Source of the DNA: Reticulitermes lucifugus
Taxonomy: Eukaryota; Arthropoda; Insecta; Blattodea; Rhinotermitidae
Length of the DNA: 64,000 nucleotides
Direction: 5' to 3'
Assembly: GCA_026260175.1 (NCBI GenBank)
Contig: JAKCWW010001153.1
Location: 1 to 64,000, forward strand
Shown here: piece by piece, positions 12,196 to 23,334 of the stretch
How the letters are laid out: each line of letters starts with the position of its first letter
Position numbering within the stretch: position 1 is the first letter of the stretch
Notes under the pieces: model-generated
Databases searched by the model: none
Told to the model about the DNA's origin: nothing
Seen by the model: the letters and a program-made list of their open reading frames with translations, nothing else
Program-made: the position numbers and the translations under genes

Positions 12196-12500
12196 TCACC
12201 ACCATCACAAGGTGATAATGACGATCATCATCATCATCATCATCATCGTCATCATAGGTGATTGTATGGTTGTTTTTATTATCGTCATCGTGGACGCCTT
12301 ATTCAGCACCATCACCACCACCGCCGCACCACCACCACCACCACTACAATTAAGATGATGATGATCATCACCATCATCATCATAGGCGTGTTTATGTTTT
12401 TTGCTATCGTCGGCGCCATCTTCACCACCACTCCATCACCACCAACACAATCAAAATGATAGTTATGATGATTATCATCATATCCGCCTGTATTTAGTCT
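12196..12500. repeat. ATC/CAC-rich minisatellite with ~128-bp higher-order unit
   Basis: ATC and CAC triplet tracts alternate with unique segments. The segment starting AGGTGATTGTATGG at 12255 recurs as AGGCGTGTTTATG at 12383 (128 bp later). A shorter third piece, CCGCCTGTATTTAG, lies near 12485. Each is followed or preceded by CACCACCA and GATGATGATG tracts. Confidence 0.8.
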
Positions 12501-14204
12501 CCTTCCTTAATACTTTCTCCCCTTTCAAACAAATCCGTCTTTATCTTACTCTTTTTTGCTTTCTCCATTGTCCTTTACTTTTCCTATTTTCGTTAGACTT
12601 TTTATTTTTATTCGCCTAACAAATACTCATTATATGTAATAATATTAAGAATGAACAAACAAACAAACACACTAACTAACTAACCAACCAACAGACTTTT
12701 CAAAAGCATTCGACTGTGTAACTAAGCGGAAGATGTTTTGATTTCTATCGAAGTCACTCAGTGCTAAAGTAGTTGCTGTAACTGAACATTCTACAGTGAA
12801 ACACGATGTGTAGCCTACTGGTGTGACTCTGTGTCTTTCTTGAGCCCTTGTACTCAAACTACAAGAAACACATCACAGTGCCTCCTTATTTTCTTTTGCC
12901 CAACTTGTCTGTATTGTTCTCTGTTGTACATCTCAGTTTTATTTTACGTTATTATACTTACTGCTCGTAACTGTGGCTGATTTAGTACTCACGAGAGACA
13001 AGTAATGAATATTGCATGCTTTCTGTTTCTGGTAGGTTTCGGACATTTCTTTAGAATTTTTCCCAGAAGCCGTGTGTTACAAGTAAATCATCTTTCCTTT
13101 ACATAAACGACTGTGACGCCCAGAAAACTCGGTCAGTGTTATGGATGGAAAATCAACTTAATTCGTGAACGAATATCAAGAAGAAGTTCGCGCAACGTGG
13201 TTCTGAGCCCTCCTTCTGCCCATCCCCACGTTGGGCGATGGATCACTGTACCATTTTAATGTATGAATTGATAGTACTGAAGTAACCTGCAAATAACATA
13301 TTTTTTCTTAAATCCCATTCCATTGAAAGTTGTGTCGTCTGCATTATAGCGACAGAGAACTTATTAAACATCTGAGTAGTTGTCAACTTTAGAAGGAAGA
13401 TCATATTCCATCGACATAGTTCTTCATCAAAACGATGTCATCAGTTAAAATATTGACCAATGTTTATTAGATTGGGGGGGGGGTTCACACAAGACGTCGT
13501 TTTATATTTCCCACAGGAAAGCGATTTGTTACGATACGACCAGGCGTTTTTCTCCGAAAAGGCCCAGATAGTTTTTATAAAACACACCCGTTGCAGTGGG
13601 TTCATTGCTACAGTAAGAACTTGATACTGTCTTGCACTTACATAAGGTCATGTGCTGCTCCAGTAATGGAACAATTTTACGTGACACTGGTGCTGAGGGT
13701 GATAATCTGTTGGAGGGGAGGGGAGGAAGCAAAGAATGACGAGAATGAAGTAACATGGTGGATTTATGATCAAATGCTGTTCCTTTTCATAGTCGTCGGC
13801 TCTGCAAAGTGGGACTTCATTTGGCCTCACAAATGCCATTTATTACAAATGTGAAATGGGTTATTGTGGGTGTGAGGAGAAGATAACAAACAGGGGCCCG
13901 GGAAGACCTGTGTGTGCAGCGGGAAACTTGAGGTTCCTCAAGGGGGGTGGATTAGAATAAGTTGTTAATTGCTAATTCAGGAATTTTTCTGATTTTATTA
14001 CACGTTGATTTATTACTGTATAACTATTGACTTGAAGACATTTTCAGTTAAAACTAAAGCTTGTATTTGTGGTTTCAAGCTGAAAATTGGTACTCTTAAA
14101 CTGGAGAGGGAAACATGCTATATCATGAAATGCGATTTTAAATAACATGTATTGCCACCAACTCTTAAACAATATTGAAGTACTATGTACAAAACTTTAT
14201 AAAA
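12501..14204. other. No recognisable feature
   Basis: Contains a short AAAC/AACT/AACC stretch at about 12655-12692 and a G run near 13473. Open frames at 13529-13854 overlap on both strands and look like chance. Confidence 0.45.
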
Positions 14205-14248
14205 CTCCCGACATGTTTCGGTGTAGCATCACACCATCCTCAAGGGAG
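14205..14248 (-). ncRNA. Hammerhead-ribozyme-like motif, copy a
   Basis: On the minus strand the order is: stem I CTCCC; TTGAGGA at the place of the CTGANGA core; one extra T; stem II GGTGT/ACACC with a six-base loop; GAA; palindromic ACATGT; C at the cleavage position; stem I partner GGGAG. Stem I pairs over all five bases and the position before the cut is C, the preferred base. The first core base is T instead of C. A hammerhead normally has no extra base before stem II. Activity is not shown. Confidence 0.55.
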
Positions 14249-14639
14249 ACACAGATCACTTAAAAATACACAAGCCTAGTTGATTAGGAATTCGTTAAGA
14301 AACATGTTATTAAAACAGCGTATGATGCTGTGTGTTAAAATATTATACAAAAGTTGCTGATATATTGCAGATTTTTCATGAATGTGCCAAGAAATGTAGT
14401 ATAGCAGAGTGCAAGCATCAGGTTTTATTATTGAGCCTGGTATTAGCCTCGTCCTATGAAAATCACAAAATACTGTAAAAAACGTAAATGTTATATGTCA
14501 AACATTCAAAGATTGGAAAGCTCGAGATACGTGCCGGAATACTTTTCAAATATTTATATTCCTGATGCTGATTTATTGCAGATAATATAAGTCAGTTGTT
14601 GCAGATATAGGCCTAATCATAGCACAGATAAGGTTCATC

Positions 14640-14835
14640 TTCTTCTTCTCCCTGTATGGTGTTTTGTCCCGTTTTCGGGTAGGGTTTTTGAAACAATTGA
14701 GTTTTTACGAGGCGACGATATCTGCCGCACGCCTAACACCCAACTTGCAGGGCCAGGGTATCTTTGTCAGGCACCTCGCTCAAAACCTGTCCGGCATTGG
14801 TGGCCCTACCAGTAGCTAGGCTGCCACAAATAATG
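14640..14835 (-). repeat. Probable 5' piece of a LINE
   Basis: The minus strand carries GGTAGGGCCACCAATGCCGG, then a GACAGGTTTTGAGC block and a CCTGGCCCTGCAAGTTGGG block. These resemble the GC-rich leader of an insect non-LTR element that I recall only loosely. No ORF follows. This is a weak call. Confidence 0.3.
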
Positions 14836-14862
14836 TACGGAAGAAAGTGAAATACGTTCCCT

Positions 14863-14868
14863 TTTATT
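14863..14868 (-). promoter_or_regulatory. AATAAA polyadenylation signal candidate
   Basis: AATAAA on the minus strand about 20 bases after the stop codon of the 79-aa ORF. It is suggestive only, because such hexamers are frequent in AT-rich DNA. Confidence 0.3.
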
Positions 14869-14888
14869 TCAATAAATGCCCTAGCGTA

Positions 14889-15128
14889 TTATTGCACCAC
14901 GTAGGATTGTTTTAAATCGCTCAGCTTTACAAGACTTGCACACAGTGCATAGAGCTTGTCGTGAGCAAGTTCAATTCTTCCCACCTCCTGAACTTTACTG
15001 CCTTCTGCGGTTAGATGTCCTACGTGGCATTTTTCCTTGAGGTTTTTCACCAAAATGTTGTTCGCATTACTCATTTCCCCAAGTGTGCCAGATGCCGCCA
15101 CTAATCTTAGCCTCCCTGATTTCATCAC
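14889..15128 (-). CDS. Unrecognised 79-aa ORF, possible terminal exon or retrocopy
   Basis: The frame is open from ATG at 15128 to TAA at 14889-14891. Its composition is protein-like: charged residues are spread evenly, and the C-terminal half (LTAEGSKVQEVGRIELAHDK, then LYALCASLVKLSDLKQ) looks amphipathic and helical. It lacks the T-rich or low-complexity bias of the other ORFs here. AATAAA follows closely. I do not recognise the family. It could be the last exon of a host gene, a processed copy, or a transposon-encoded tail. The ATG may be internal if a splice site lies upstream; the candidate acceptor, near 15131, has only a mediocre pyrimidine tract. Confidence 0.3.
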   Translation of the reverse strand: MMKSGRLRLVAASGTLGEMSNANNILVKNLKEKCHVGHLTAEGSKVQEVGRIELAHDKLYALCASLVKLSDLKQSYVVQ

Positions 15129-15984
15129 CTCAGCAACATTAGGTTAAGGGCAAAATTGTGAATTATCTCACTGTCAGCACGCTGCTGACGCTAATAGTCG
15201 TACATCCTTTCTTTCTGCATCTCTGTGTCTCTCAATCAAAAACCCTCCTTTCTTTGCCACGTTGTTCTCATTGAATCTCATATTTTCTCCACAAGGAAAA
15301 ACACGAAGTTCTACACCCATATAAAATTCATGTTTGTTCTATTTCCTTTATTAAAACTTTGAAGACTAAGAGTAACCAAAATTGTATTTAAATATTCAGT
15401 TCGTACCGCGCAGTAAACACATTCCTTCTCAGTTACAAAAACCGATGAGTTAATGCGGCGTAGGAAAATAATCGCTGTTTACTCTGAGATACATGCGAAA
15501 CACACAAATTCCTTCTGAGGGCAGAACGTAGAATTGTTATTGTTAAAACTGGCGGCATAATAACCACTAGGACTTAAAGGACTAAATAACCGTGGTATGG
15601 ATAACCAGTGATACGAGTCCCACAACCATTAGCAATACAAAAATTGTAAAAAATTATCTTCCATGAAACCTGTACTTCTTTACGATGGAAACGTCAGATT
15701 CTGAAGCTTCTGAATTTAAATCCAACATTCTTAATAAAATTTAGATTTCAACTTTGATTTTATAGATGCATTGCTCTGTGCGCATTTTTCATGATTACTG
15801 ATAGTCGGATTTATTCCTCTTTTGTGTTTCATGTTTCCAACTTGAAGCGTCTCTCTGGAATGCCACGAAATATTATTTACTCGTACCGTTATGTTAAATA
15901 ATGCGTTTTTGTCTTCACACTACAACAGACCCACTAACCAATCACTGGAAGTTCTGTATAGGTATGTTGCCCTGTACTATGAAC
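15129..15984. other. No recognisable feature
   Basis: No supported repeat, splice signal or coding frame. Confidence 0.4.
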
Positions 15985-16200
15985 CGGGATAGTGTAGACG
16001 GTATATTGAGTAGGCTAAGGTCTGGACAACCGAGAAAAATTGGTCCGATTCCTGGCAGAGGCAAGAAATTATTTTCTTCTCCAAAGGGACCTCCTATTCG
16101 GTGGCTACTGGGAAAGCTTTCACCAGGGGTAAAGCGGACGAGGCGTGAGGCTGACTACCTCCGTCTAGTGCTGAAGTTAATGAGCAGAACTGTCTCTCCA
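15985..16200 (+). mobile_element. tRNA-derived SINE, family with AAAGCGGCCG core
   Basis: Head GGGATAGTGTAGACGGTA (A-box-like), then GGTCCGATTCCTGGCAGAGGC (degenerate B box plus family-specific GCAGAGGC). The body reads GGGTAAAGCGGACGAGGCGTG then AGGCTGACTACC and ends near CTAGTGCTGAAGTTAATG. The same layout recurs at 30555, 38330, 48690 and 55295. The ORF called through it is spurious. Confidence 0.8.
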
Positions 16201-17046
16201 CTCGCGCAAGTGCACAGGGAAAACTTTGTTATTCTTTTACAGATGTTGCATGTACTTAGTATATGAAATTACTTTTCTGAATAATCGTCTTTCTGACAAA
16301 CATTTCTTTTAGAATTTCGCTGTGGAAATTTGGAAATTACATGTACAGGCCTATAACCACATACATATGACTACCATCACTAGTTAGAAGTTTTTATGTT
16401 GCTGGAGTCCAGCTTTCGCACTGTGACGGATGGATATATGAGAGTGACTTAGGAGATTCGAACTTGCTGCGACTTCGGTAATACTTGGCCAGTGCTAAAG
16501 ATAACAGGGTTATGTTGTTAAAGGAAACAAATCGAAGCAAAATCCTTTTCGTTTCATCAGGTTCAAAATAAAAAATGAGAACTTGTAGACAGACAGTCCA
16601 TCAGAAAAGGTCGAATATCCAGTATAAGTTACACAGTATGAAGAACCTTATTGGAAGTGGAGTTGTCGACCATATAATTTACGGTGACGATATCTCAGCA
16701 TGGAGTGAATGGGAGCGTACTGACAGGAACGGCGTCTGCGTTCGTTTTGAAGTCGATCGAACGCCCGATTCAAATCCAATTTCCGTCTCTGAACCGAGTC
16801 CCAACAACGTCCCATATCCAGCCCGAAGCTCGCTCACCGTCAATTAAGGGTAGAGGGTGAGACGGGGGAAAAGAAGAGAAATAAAATAGAAGACGACGCC
16901 TCACTGAACCCAAAAATGTTCTGGCTTCATCATTTTATTGCTGCCAGTGCGCCTGTCTCAGCAAGTGGAGAATTTTGTTTCTTCCCCTTGTTGTAAACTT
17001 TCTTACTTTCTATTTGTCTTTGTTTCTGCTTTTCTTTCTTATGTGT
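16201..17046. other. No recognisable feature; one unexplained ORF
   Basis: An open frame at 16575-16847 (90 codons) ends in a proline/serine-rich stretch, SEPSPNNVPYPARSSL, in a locally GC-richer patch. No family is recognised and no splice context supports it. I see nothing else. Confidence 0.35.
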
Positions 17047-17215
17047 AGCGCGCATGAAGAAGAGAGAAATGCTTACAAAATTTTGCTAAGACAACTTGAA
17101 GGACACCACTTAGAGAACGTAGGTTTAGATGACAAGATAAGATTGAAACGGATCTTGAAGAAGTAGGATGTGAGGATTTGGGCTGCATTAATGCGGTTTG
17201 GGTTAAAGGTTAAAG
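17047..17215 (+). mobile_element. LINE family A fragment
   Basis: EERNAYKILLRQLEG followed in the same frame by a blurred GRPRRRW region, then DLEEVGCEDLGCINAV in another frame, matches the tail of the LINE ([12 protein letters not shown] ... [16 protein letters not shown]). It is preceded by a long pyrimidine tract and TGTGTAG that mimic a splice acceptor. Confidence 0.7.
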
Positions 17216-18440
17216 GCTGGCTGTTGTGAACAAGATAATAAACCTTCAGATTCCACAGAAGGTGATAAATGTATCGACCAAATAGCGACTGTGAACTTTT
17301 CAGAAGGGGCTGAGTTTTTGGAACTAGTTCTTTCTTTCTTTTCTCCAGTCTTTTGCTTTATCTTCCTTTGTCCGTTTCTTTCTATCTTTTTTTCCTGAGA
17401 AAGGGATGTCACAAGTTTAACCTGTTTATATGCTTCTGTTCCTAGTAAGATGTATTGTTGGCATGCAAAGTTACCTTCGGATGAATTTCGTTTTTTTTAC
17501 ACGCAATTTTAAAAAGCAATACTTTATCATGTTCTGTCTATTGCACCAATAGTGTAATTCCATTTAGTGATATGGGATGTTAATCACAGCAGTAACCGTC
17601 TTTTTCCGGCATACAGCTCAGAAATATATTTTATTACAGTATATCATTAAAGTTTTTTTCCTTTTTAATCTTGGTTGCTTTTCAAACTTTTAAGTATTTC
17701 TCCACCTAAAACAACCCTACACTACGTTTTTTTGACTTGCTGGGCTGTACAAAGACTTTAGTAACCAATTTCTCTATCACAGTTGGCTGACGTAAGTGGT
17801 GGGGGAGATGTTTCAATTTATGGCAGAGATTGTACCTTTACTCCCGCGAGTTAAGCTCCGGAATTGGAGGCCTAGAGCTGGCAATTTCCTTATTAGTTAA
17901 GCCCCACGTTAACTCCTCTGCTTCTTATTAGAGTCAGTCAATAAAGTATCTTCGCCGTCCTCATGTGACTACGGCGCTGAAACAGCGCGTTGTTTGCGCA
18001 GAAACCCGTTCAATGCAGCGTATTTGGCCCACTTAACCCGTGGGTAGGCAGGTCGTTCTGTTCAGGGGGAACAAATGGTGCCGTTTCGAAGTGACCATCC
18101 GTGGGGCACATAACGAGCACATCTGCTTGAGACAAGAAACGTTAACTGTCTATAAATTATTCGCACTCAGAAAAATTTATAGTCGGTCTATGCCAGAAGT
18201 ACCAGAATACATGATATTATTGATTCTGTAAAGATTTAGAACAGTATTTGATTTATTGTGGGAATACTGTCTTGGACCTTTACATGTTTAATATGTACAG
18301 ACTTCCGGAAGTTCCCTTAGTTTCCGTCACGAGGCAAAAGTAACATAAGACTCATTGTGCTTGATTATTCTGTTTTCCTCATCTGAGCAGTGTTCTGCTG
18401 TTTTTGGCTTGGATATTTCTACCATTTTTAAGATGTATCT
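17216..18440. other. No recognisable feature
   Basis: No supported element or exon. Pyrimidine-rich tracts lie near 17330-17400 and 17640-17700. Confidence 0.45.
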
Positions 18441-18500
18441 ACGTTCAGTAGATCCGGTGTTGGATGCTCTATGTTCAGTAGATCCGGTGTTGAATGCTCT
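18441..18500. repeat. 30-bp tandem duplication
   Basis: Two adjacent 30-bp units beginning A(C/T)GTTCAGTAGATCCGGTG and differing at two positions. The period is a multiple of three, so both strands read through with repeated peptides (SVDPVL on plus, NTGSTE on minus). Confidence 0.92.
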
Positions 18501-19617
18501 CCCCTGCAATCGCATACACAGCATTTTGTTTCGTGTATCGTGTATGTAATTAGGACAGATATTTCGTGGGTGTAATTTGAACAGAGCAGCCTCAGACCGG
18601 ATATCTGGCGCAGAGATGTGAAATGTTCGCTACATGCCATATGGTGAATCTATAGACATTTATCAGCCACCTAAATGAACATCAGCAGTGAAGTTCACCA
18701 TAGAAAGAACAACTCAAACACTGCCCTTCCTTCAGATAATATTTAATGGATATAAGTAGCATTATGAAAACTAGTGCATGTAGAAATCCGACTACCATGA
18801 GGCAGTACTGTAACCATCCGCACCACACACAACAGGGAACAATTACATGCATAGAATACAACAAAGGCGAAGGCAGCTTGTAGAAAGAACAGGCAGGTCA
18901 TGGTAAGAAACAAATAACCAACAAAATTCTTGAAGAAGGCCAACAGTAAAAGAACCCGAAACACACCAGTCAGGAAATTAGGAGTTTCTTCGTAGTTCCA
19001 TACACCCGAGGAATATCGGAAATTATTCGTAGCGTCTGGACAAATTTGTTGAATATGTAAGACATTCAAGTCAAGAGTAATGCCAAGCAGCATTATCACA
19101 AAGTTTAAACCAGAAAACGAGATACGGGAGAAAAAGCGCGAATGAGGATATAAATATGTAGGGGAGAAAGGAAGATCATTTTAACACCAGAAGCACGGAA
19201 CCTCAGTGCAAAACAAAAGTGGGAGAACTGTCAGGTTTTAGAACAGCAGAATACTCCTGGGATAAGAAATACGGAACACAATAGAAGAAGACAAGTAATA
19301 CGTATTAAAGAACACAGGAACACTGGAATACTTTAAGTGTGTGTTCCATAACGACTTAACAGATCATCAACCAACAACGATATCATCTTCTTCCGCCCCC
19401 TGTCTCCACTGCCACTAGTTGCAGCCAGAAGTGTAACGTAATTGTGTGATTTACTATTACGTTTTTGTTATTTTTGTGTTCCCTGCTCCCTTCCGACTTG
19501 CCCTTTACTGTGCGTTTTTGCTTGTTGGCTGTAACTAGTGTAATGTCATTGGCTTTAGTTCATGTGATTAATTCGACAACATTTAGGGGCTGGTTTCTCT
19601 CCTTATCTTCCGCTGTT
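18501..19617. other. No recognised feature; hydrophobic minus-strand ORFs
   Basis: The minus strand has overlapping frames at 18743-19099 and 18682-18864 rich in F, L, V and C that would predict membrane segments. T-rich DNA gives such peptides by chance and no family is recognised, so I do not call a gene. Confidence 0.35.
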
Positions 19618-19629
19618 GGCATTCACCAT

Positions 19630-19889
19630 ACTTGTTCCCATGGCGCAGCAGCTCCTAGTGGGCCAGGGCCTCCTCATTATCGATCGAGGCTTCACGATCA
19701 CACTCAGACACACCAAACTCTGTAGGACTCCTCTGGACGAGGGATCAGAGCGTCGCAGAGACCTCTACCTGACAAAACACAACACACAAGAGACAGATAT
19801 CTATGTCCCCGGCGGGTTTCGAAGCCGCAATCCCAGCAAGCGAGCGGCCGCAGACCCAGGCCTTAGACCGTGCGGCCACTGTGGTCGGC
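19630..19889 (-). mobile_element. tRNA-derived SINE with conserved GAGGTCTCTG core
   Basis: The minus strand starts with CAGTGGCCGCACGGTCTAAGGC (A box) and GGCTTCGAAACCCGCC (B-box-like), followed by a conserved core, CAGGTAGAGGTCTCTGCGACG then CCCTCGTCCAGAGGAGTCC. Flanks are GGCATTCACCAT at 19618-19629 and GGCATGCACCAT at 19890-19901, an 11/12 target duplication. A second copy is at 46217-46458. Confidence 0.88.
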
Positions 19890-19982
19890 GGCATGCACCA
19901 TTACAAAGTATATACCCTGACTCTGTAGTTGTTACGGGATTGATCGAATGGAAATAGGTCGTACTCATTACTGTACTTTCAT

Positions 19983-20017
19983 CTGATGAAGGAAGTAAAT
20001 CCAGCTGCCGAAACGTT
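19983..20017 (+). repeat. Hammerhead-like motif, degenerate copy b
   Basis: CTGATGA, an extra A, an imperfect stem GGAAGT/GCTGCC, GAA, then ACGT. Stem I does not pair convincingly. It lies convergent to copy c about 150 bases away. Confidence 0.4.
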
Positions 20018-20131
20018 GTGTATGTCACATATAGCTCTGACATAGGATAATATTTAACAAAAATAAAAAAATACTCAACCGTCAAACACTGCCTATATGT
20101 ATTTAATTTTATATTATTATATCAGGTTTTC

Positions 20132-20171
20132 AGCTACATGTTTCGGCTTACATCGAAGCCATCATCAGGCT
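20132..20171 (-). ncRNA. Hammerhead-ribozyme-like motif, copy c
   Basis: On the minus strand: stem I AGC, perfect core CTGATGA, one extra T, stem II GGCTT/AAGCC with a six-base loop, GAA, palindromic ACATGT, A at the cleavage position, stem I partner GCT. Only three stem I pairs are seen. Confidence 0.55.
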
Positions 20172-20639
20172 TTTCTTCGTAAGTTCCGTAAGTCAGTTAA
20201 TTATTTTTAATGCTGATATTGTGGTTTTGTTCTACACCGCTGCAGCCCTGAACCTCCTAACGTGTGTTCACGGATTGTCTCGTATAAAAAGTATTTTGCT
20301 CCCCTTATATTTATTCCGTATAAGTCTGCAACACAACGGAATGAATACTGATGTGATCGAGATAATCTAATTTTTCTCAGTCTTTGCTTTAAATTGCAAA
20401 TTAATGACATTTTCACTTGATTTCTTTTGTATGTAAAAATTTCCATGCTTTAAGTTATGTTGCGTTTCTAAGCTTTAAATTATTCTGTGGGAAGTTTTTT
20501 ATTTGAGAACCGCAACCTAGTGTGTGCGCAGACGAATTTGTTGTTTGTAGGTTGTCAAGAGTGTAGGTCAATTTATGAGAAGAAAAGTTTAAGATTAAAC
20601 TCCTTGGTGCAGGATATTTTTCAGTGATATTTAGTCATA
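20172..20639. other. No recognisable feature
   Basis: AT-rich sequence without supported elements. Confidence 0.4.
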
Positions 20640-20935
20640 CTATCATTAAATTTGGCACCTTGCTACCCTCTGAGGACAAGGGAAATGGATACAAGTTTTC
20701 AGTAGAGGAATCTGAAGGAAGGAGACAATTTAGAAGACCTGGACGCAGATGGGAATATAATAATAAAGATTGCCTTAAATAAATAGAATGGATTGGCGTG
20801 GACTGGATTCGTCTCGCCCAGTTTAGGGACAAGCGTGAGCACGGCAGTGAATCTTCAGTTTCCATAAATTGCGTGGAATTCCTTAATTAGCTGAGGAACT
20901 ATCAGCTTGTTAAGAAGGACTCCATAGAATTACTT
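20640..20935 (+). mobile_element. LINE family A fragment with 3' end
   Basis: ESEGRRQFRRPGRRWEY at about 20712-20760, then IGVDWIRLAQFRD near 20795-20832, then CGTGGAATTCCTTAATTAGC and CAGCTTGTTAAGAAGGACTCC, collinear with the terminus of the 39535 copy. It contains stops. Confidence 0.82.
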
Positions 20936-21497
20936 TCGTCACTGGGTTCATAAACTCGAATCATTTCCCTATTTGATCTATTCCAAACTCTGATACAAAG
21001 GTTCATTTCATCACTAGCCATTTATACCTGGGTCTCACAAGTGTCGTAAGTTCTGCGACCACAAGTTTACGAAACCCTAGCAACCCTGTAGCGGTGTATG
21101 TCCTGAACAGTCCATTCAGATTCTGTTCACGAAACTTTGTGTTTATTTCAGGCAAGTTCAGAGTCTGTGTTAGTGCATATGAACGCGAAGAAATGGTATC
21201 CTGTGTACATATGAATTTCGTAGTCCTTGGAAAAATCAACACCAGACTGAAGGAGCTTAAGGGAAATAAATGTAATGTGATCTTATGAAAATAAAAAAAA
21301 TTAGTGACTTTTTTGTCAATAGCACAATTAAATATCGTATAGTTAGTTATAACAAAGGATTGTGTGAAATACAGCTGCCCTGCCAAGTTTTAACGTACTA
21401 TTCCAGTACTTTTGTCGAAGGGGGTCACCATGAAAGCGACTTGTAATGGGAAGCTGCGACTCACCAAGTACGAAGCTGGAGTGCTGTGCTAACCAGT
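20936..21497. other. No recognisable feature
   Basis: A 127-codon minus frame at 21003-21386 has no recognisable domain. Confidence 0.4.
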
Positions 21498-22013
21498 AAC
21501 AAGACAGACAATGTACGTGTAACGTAACACTGAGGCGCGTTCGCGTAACAATATTGTTGCCGTGCAAAAGCCTATTTCGTATTCTGAGTGTGTGTCTGTA
21601 GTCTTACTTATGCAGCATGCAAAGCCTGTGCGCCGTATTACATTGTCGTCTGTGGCCTGTCCGGCTCTACGATATTTTTCCACATTATCTCATAAACGCG
21701 ACGATTTTCATGAAAATTTACTGAACGTAAAATGTGTTTTGATTTTCTCTACAAATTTGTTTTAAACATTTCTCATTCTAAGAAGAATTGAGCAACATTA
21801 TCATAAATGGTCTTCATGTAAAGTACCCTTATTCTTGTCAGATTTTAATGAAACTTGAATTTTCTCGACAGATTTTAGAAAATTCTTCATATATCAAATT
21901 TCATTAAAATCCGTCCAGTTGTCCCGTTGTTCCACGAACACGGGCGGACGGGCAGACAGATATGACGAACCTACTAGGCGCTTTTCGCAATTTTGCGAAA
22001 AGCGCCTAAAAGG
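21498..22013 (+). repeat. Dispersed ~520-bp repeat, copy 2
   Basis: Collinear with 8708-9250. Its 3' end holds a perfect 13-bp hairpin at 21976-22007 (arm AGGCGCTTTTCGC, loop AATTTT), which decays to an imperfect form in the other two copies. Confidence 0.88.
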
Positions 22014-22893
22014 CGATGATGGGGTTCCCTATAACTACAGAACACGATGGTTCATTACAGTCACTACAGACGTTTTCTTTGAGCCTGTGCGTGTCAACAT
22101 TGTGTTGTACTCTTGTATTGTGAAGTACACGGACTCTGCATTGAGACAGAAAGCTCGTTCCGAATATAAACATCGGGATAAAAGAACACCAACTTTTCTC
22201 ACACACCAACAGTTATGAAGAAACACCCGCGCCTTCTCTGCTGTACTGATATTATAATTCACTATTTTGCCGCGAGGCGTGCTGTAGGCGAGAGCTTTGT
22301 ATTTCCTCATCATGTCTTTACCATGCAGTCGCTTTGTCTTATCTCTTCTGTCGTCATGTGAAAACGTCAGTACCCTGGAAGCACCCTCCCTTGAACATTT
22401 CATTTTTATGCTGCAGGATATAAGAACTGAACTTTGTGTGTCGGGTAACAACAGACACTCTAAATATTTGTGCAGAGACTCTTATAACCAACGTTTTTTT
22501 TTGTGACGGTACGCAATGGTATGAGCTAACGACACCTTCATTGACGGTACCGCTTTTGATGAATGTTAGAAATTAAGAACGAGGGAAAAATTGACTTTGT
22601 TTGCTGCCTTTATTCCAAAACTACTATTACAAAATGAAACAGCATTCCGAAAAATGGCTTATCATTCTTTTAATACAACGACAAGTAGCATTTGAAGCTT
22701 ACCTGCTGTCAAGGATTGAAGTAGCGGCATATTTTTTGTGTACGAAAAGCACTGTGTATAACAGACTACGCGTTAAGAGAATCATCTACGTGATTTAAAC
22801 ACAATCTTGCAAAGGGGGCTTGTTTTTTGTCGTAGTCTGAGTGGGGCACGGTTGTGCATGAGTAGGAATCGGTCAGGCAGCTGGTATTTAAAC
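22014..22893. other. No recognisable feature
   Basis: A 138-codon minus frame (22035-22451) overlaps plus-strand frames and matches no family that I know. Confidence 0.4.
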
Positions 22894-22957
22894 ATGCGAA
22901 TGCTTCTATATTTATAGTCCGACAAATGTACATTTGTTCAACTAATTGTGTAACACT

Positions 22958-23000
22958 GTCCTACATGTTTCGAACCTAATTCTGGTTCATCCTCAGGGAC
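22958..23000 (-). ncRNA. Hammerhead-ribozyme-like motif, copy d
   Basis: On the minus strand: stem I GTCC, core CTGAGGA, extra T, stem II GAACC/GGTTC with a seven-base loop, GAA, palindromic ACATGT, A at the cleavage position, stem I partner GGAC. All stem pairs are Watson-Crick. It lies in the left arm of the fold-back unit. Confidence 0.62.
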
Positions 23001-23291
23001 TCAGTATTTTAAATTACACATTGTTACATCAATTGGTACAATTGTTTAAATAGTAAAAACTGAATAACATGAATTTTTACAATCGTGTTTATACACTGGT
23101 TAAAATAATAAAAGGTGAATATAGTTGCTGCTTGTTTCGTTGTTATAAACCAAGTCTTAGACAGGTTAAAATGTTAAAATGTTATTACTTTAACCAGTGT
23201 ATAAACACGATTGTAAAAATCATGTTATTCAGTTTTTACTATTTAAACAATTGTACCAATTGATGTAAAAATGTGTATTTTAAAATACTGA

Positions 23292-23334
23292 GTCCCTGAG
23301 GATGAACCAGAATTAGGTTCGAAACATGTAAGAC
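23292..23334 (+). ncRNA. Hammerhead-ribozyme-like motif, copy e
   Basis: Same sequence as copy d, in the right arm, except that the stem I partner reads AGAC, giving one mismatch. Confidence 0.58.

Noticed and set aside
15901-16266. 121-codon ORF
   Set aside because: Runs through a tRNA-derived SINE; the same false peptide recurs in the other copies.
17000-17166. Pyrimidine tract plus TGTGTAG followed by an open frame, looking like a splice acceptor and exon
   Set aside because: The downstream peptide (EERNAYKILLRQLEG) is the decayed LINE family A tail and shifts frame to DLEEVGCEDLG; it is not a host exon.
18682-19099. Hydrophobic minus ORFs suggesting a multi-pass membrane protein
   Set aside because: T-rich DNA generates such peptides; the two frames are offset and no receptor motif is visible.
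22035-22451. 138-codon minus ORF, considered as a transposase fragment
   Set aside because: No motif of any transposase family lines up in order.
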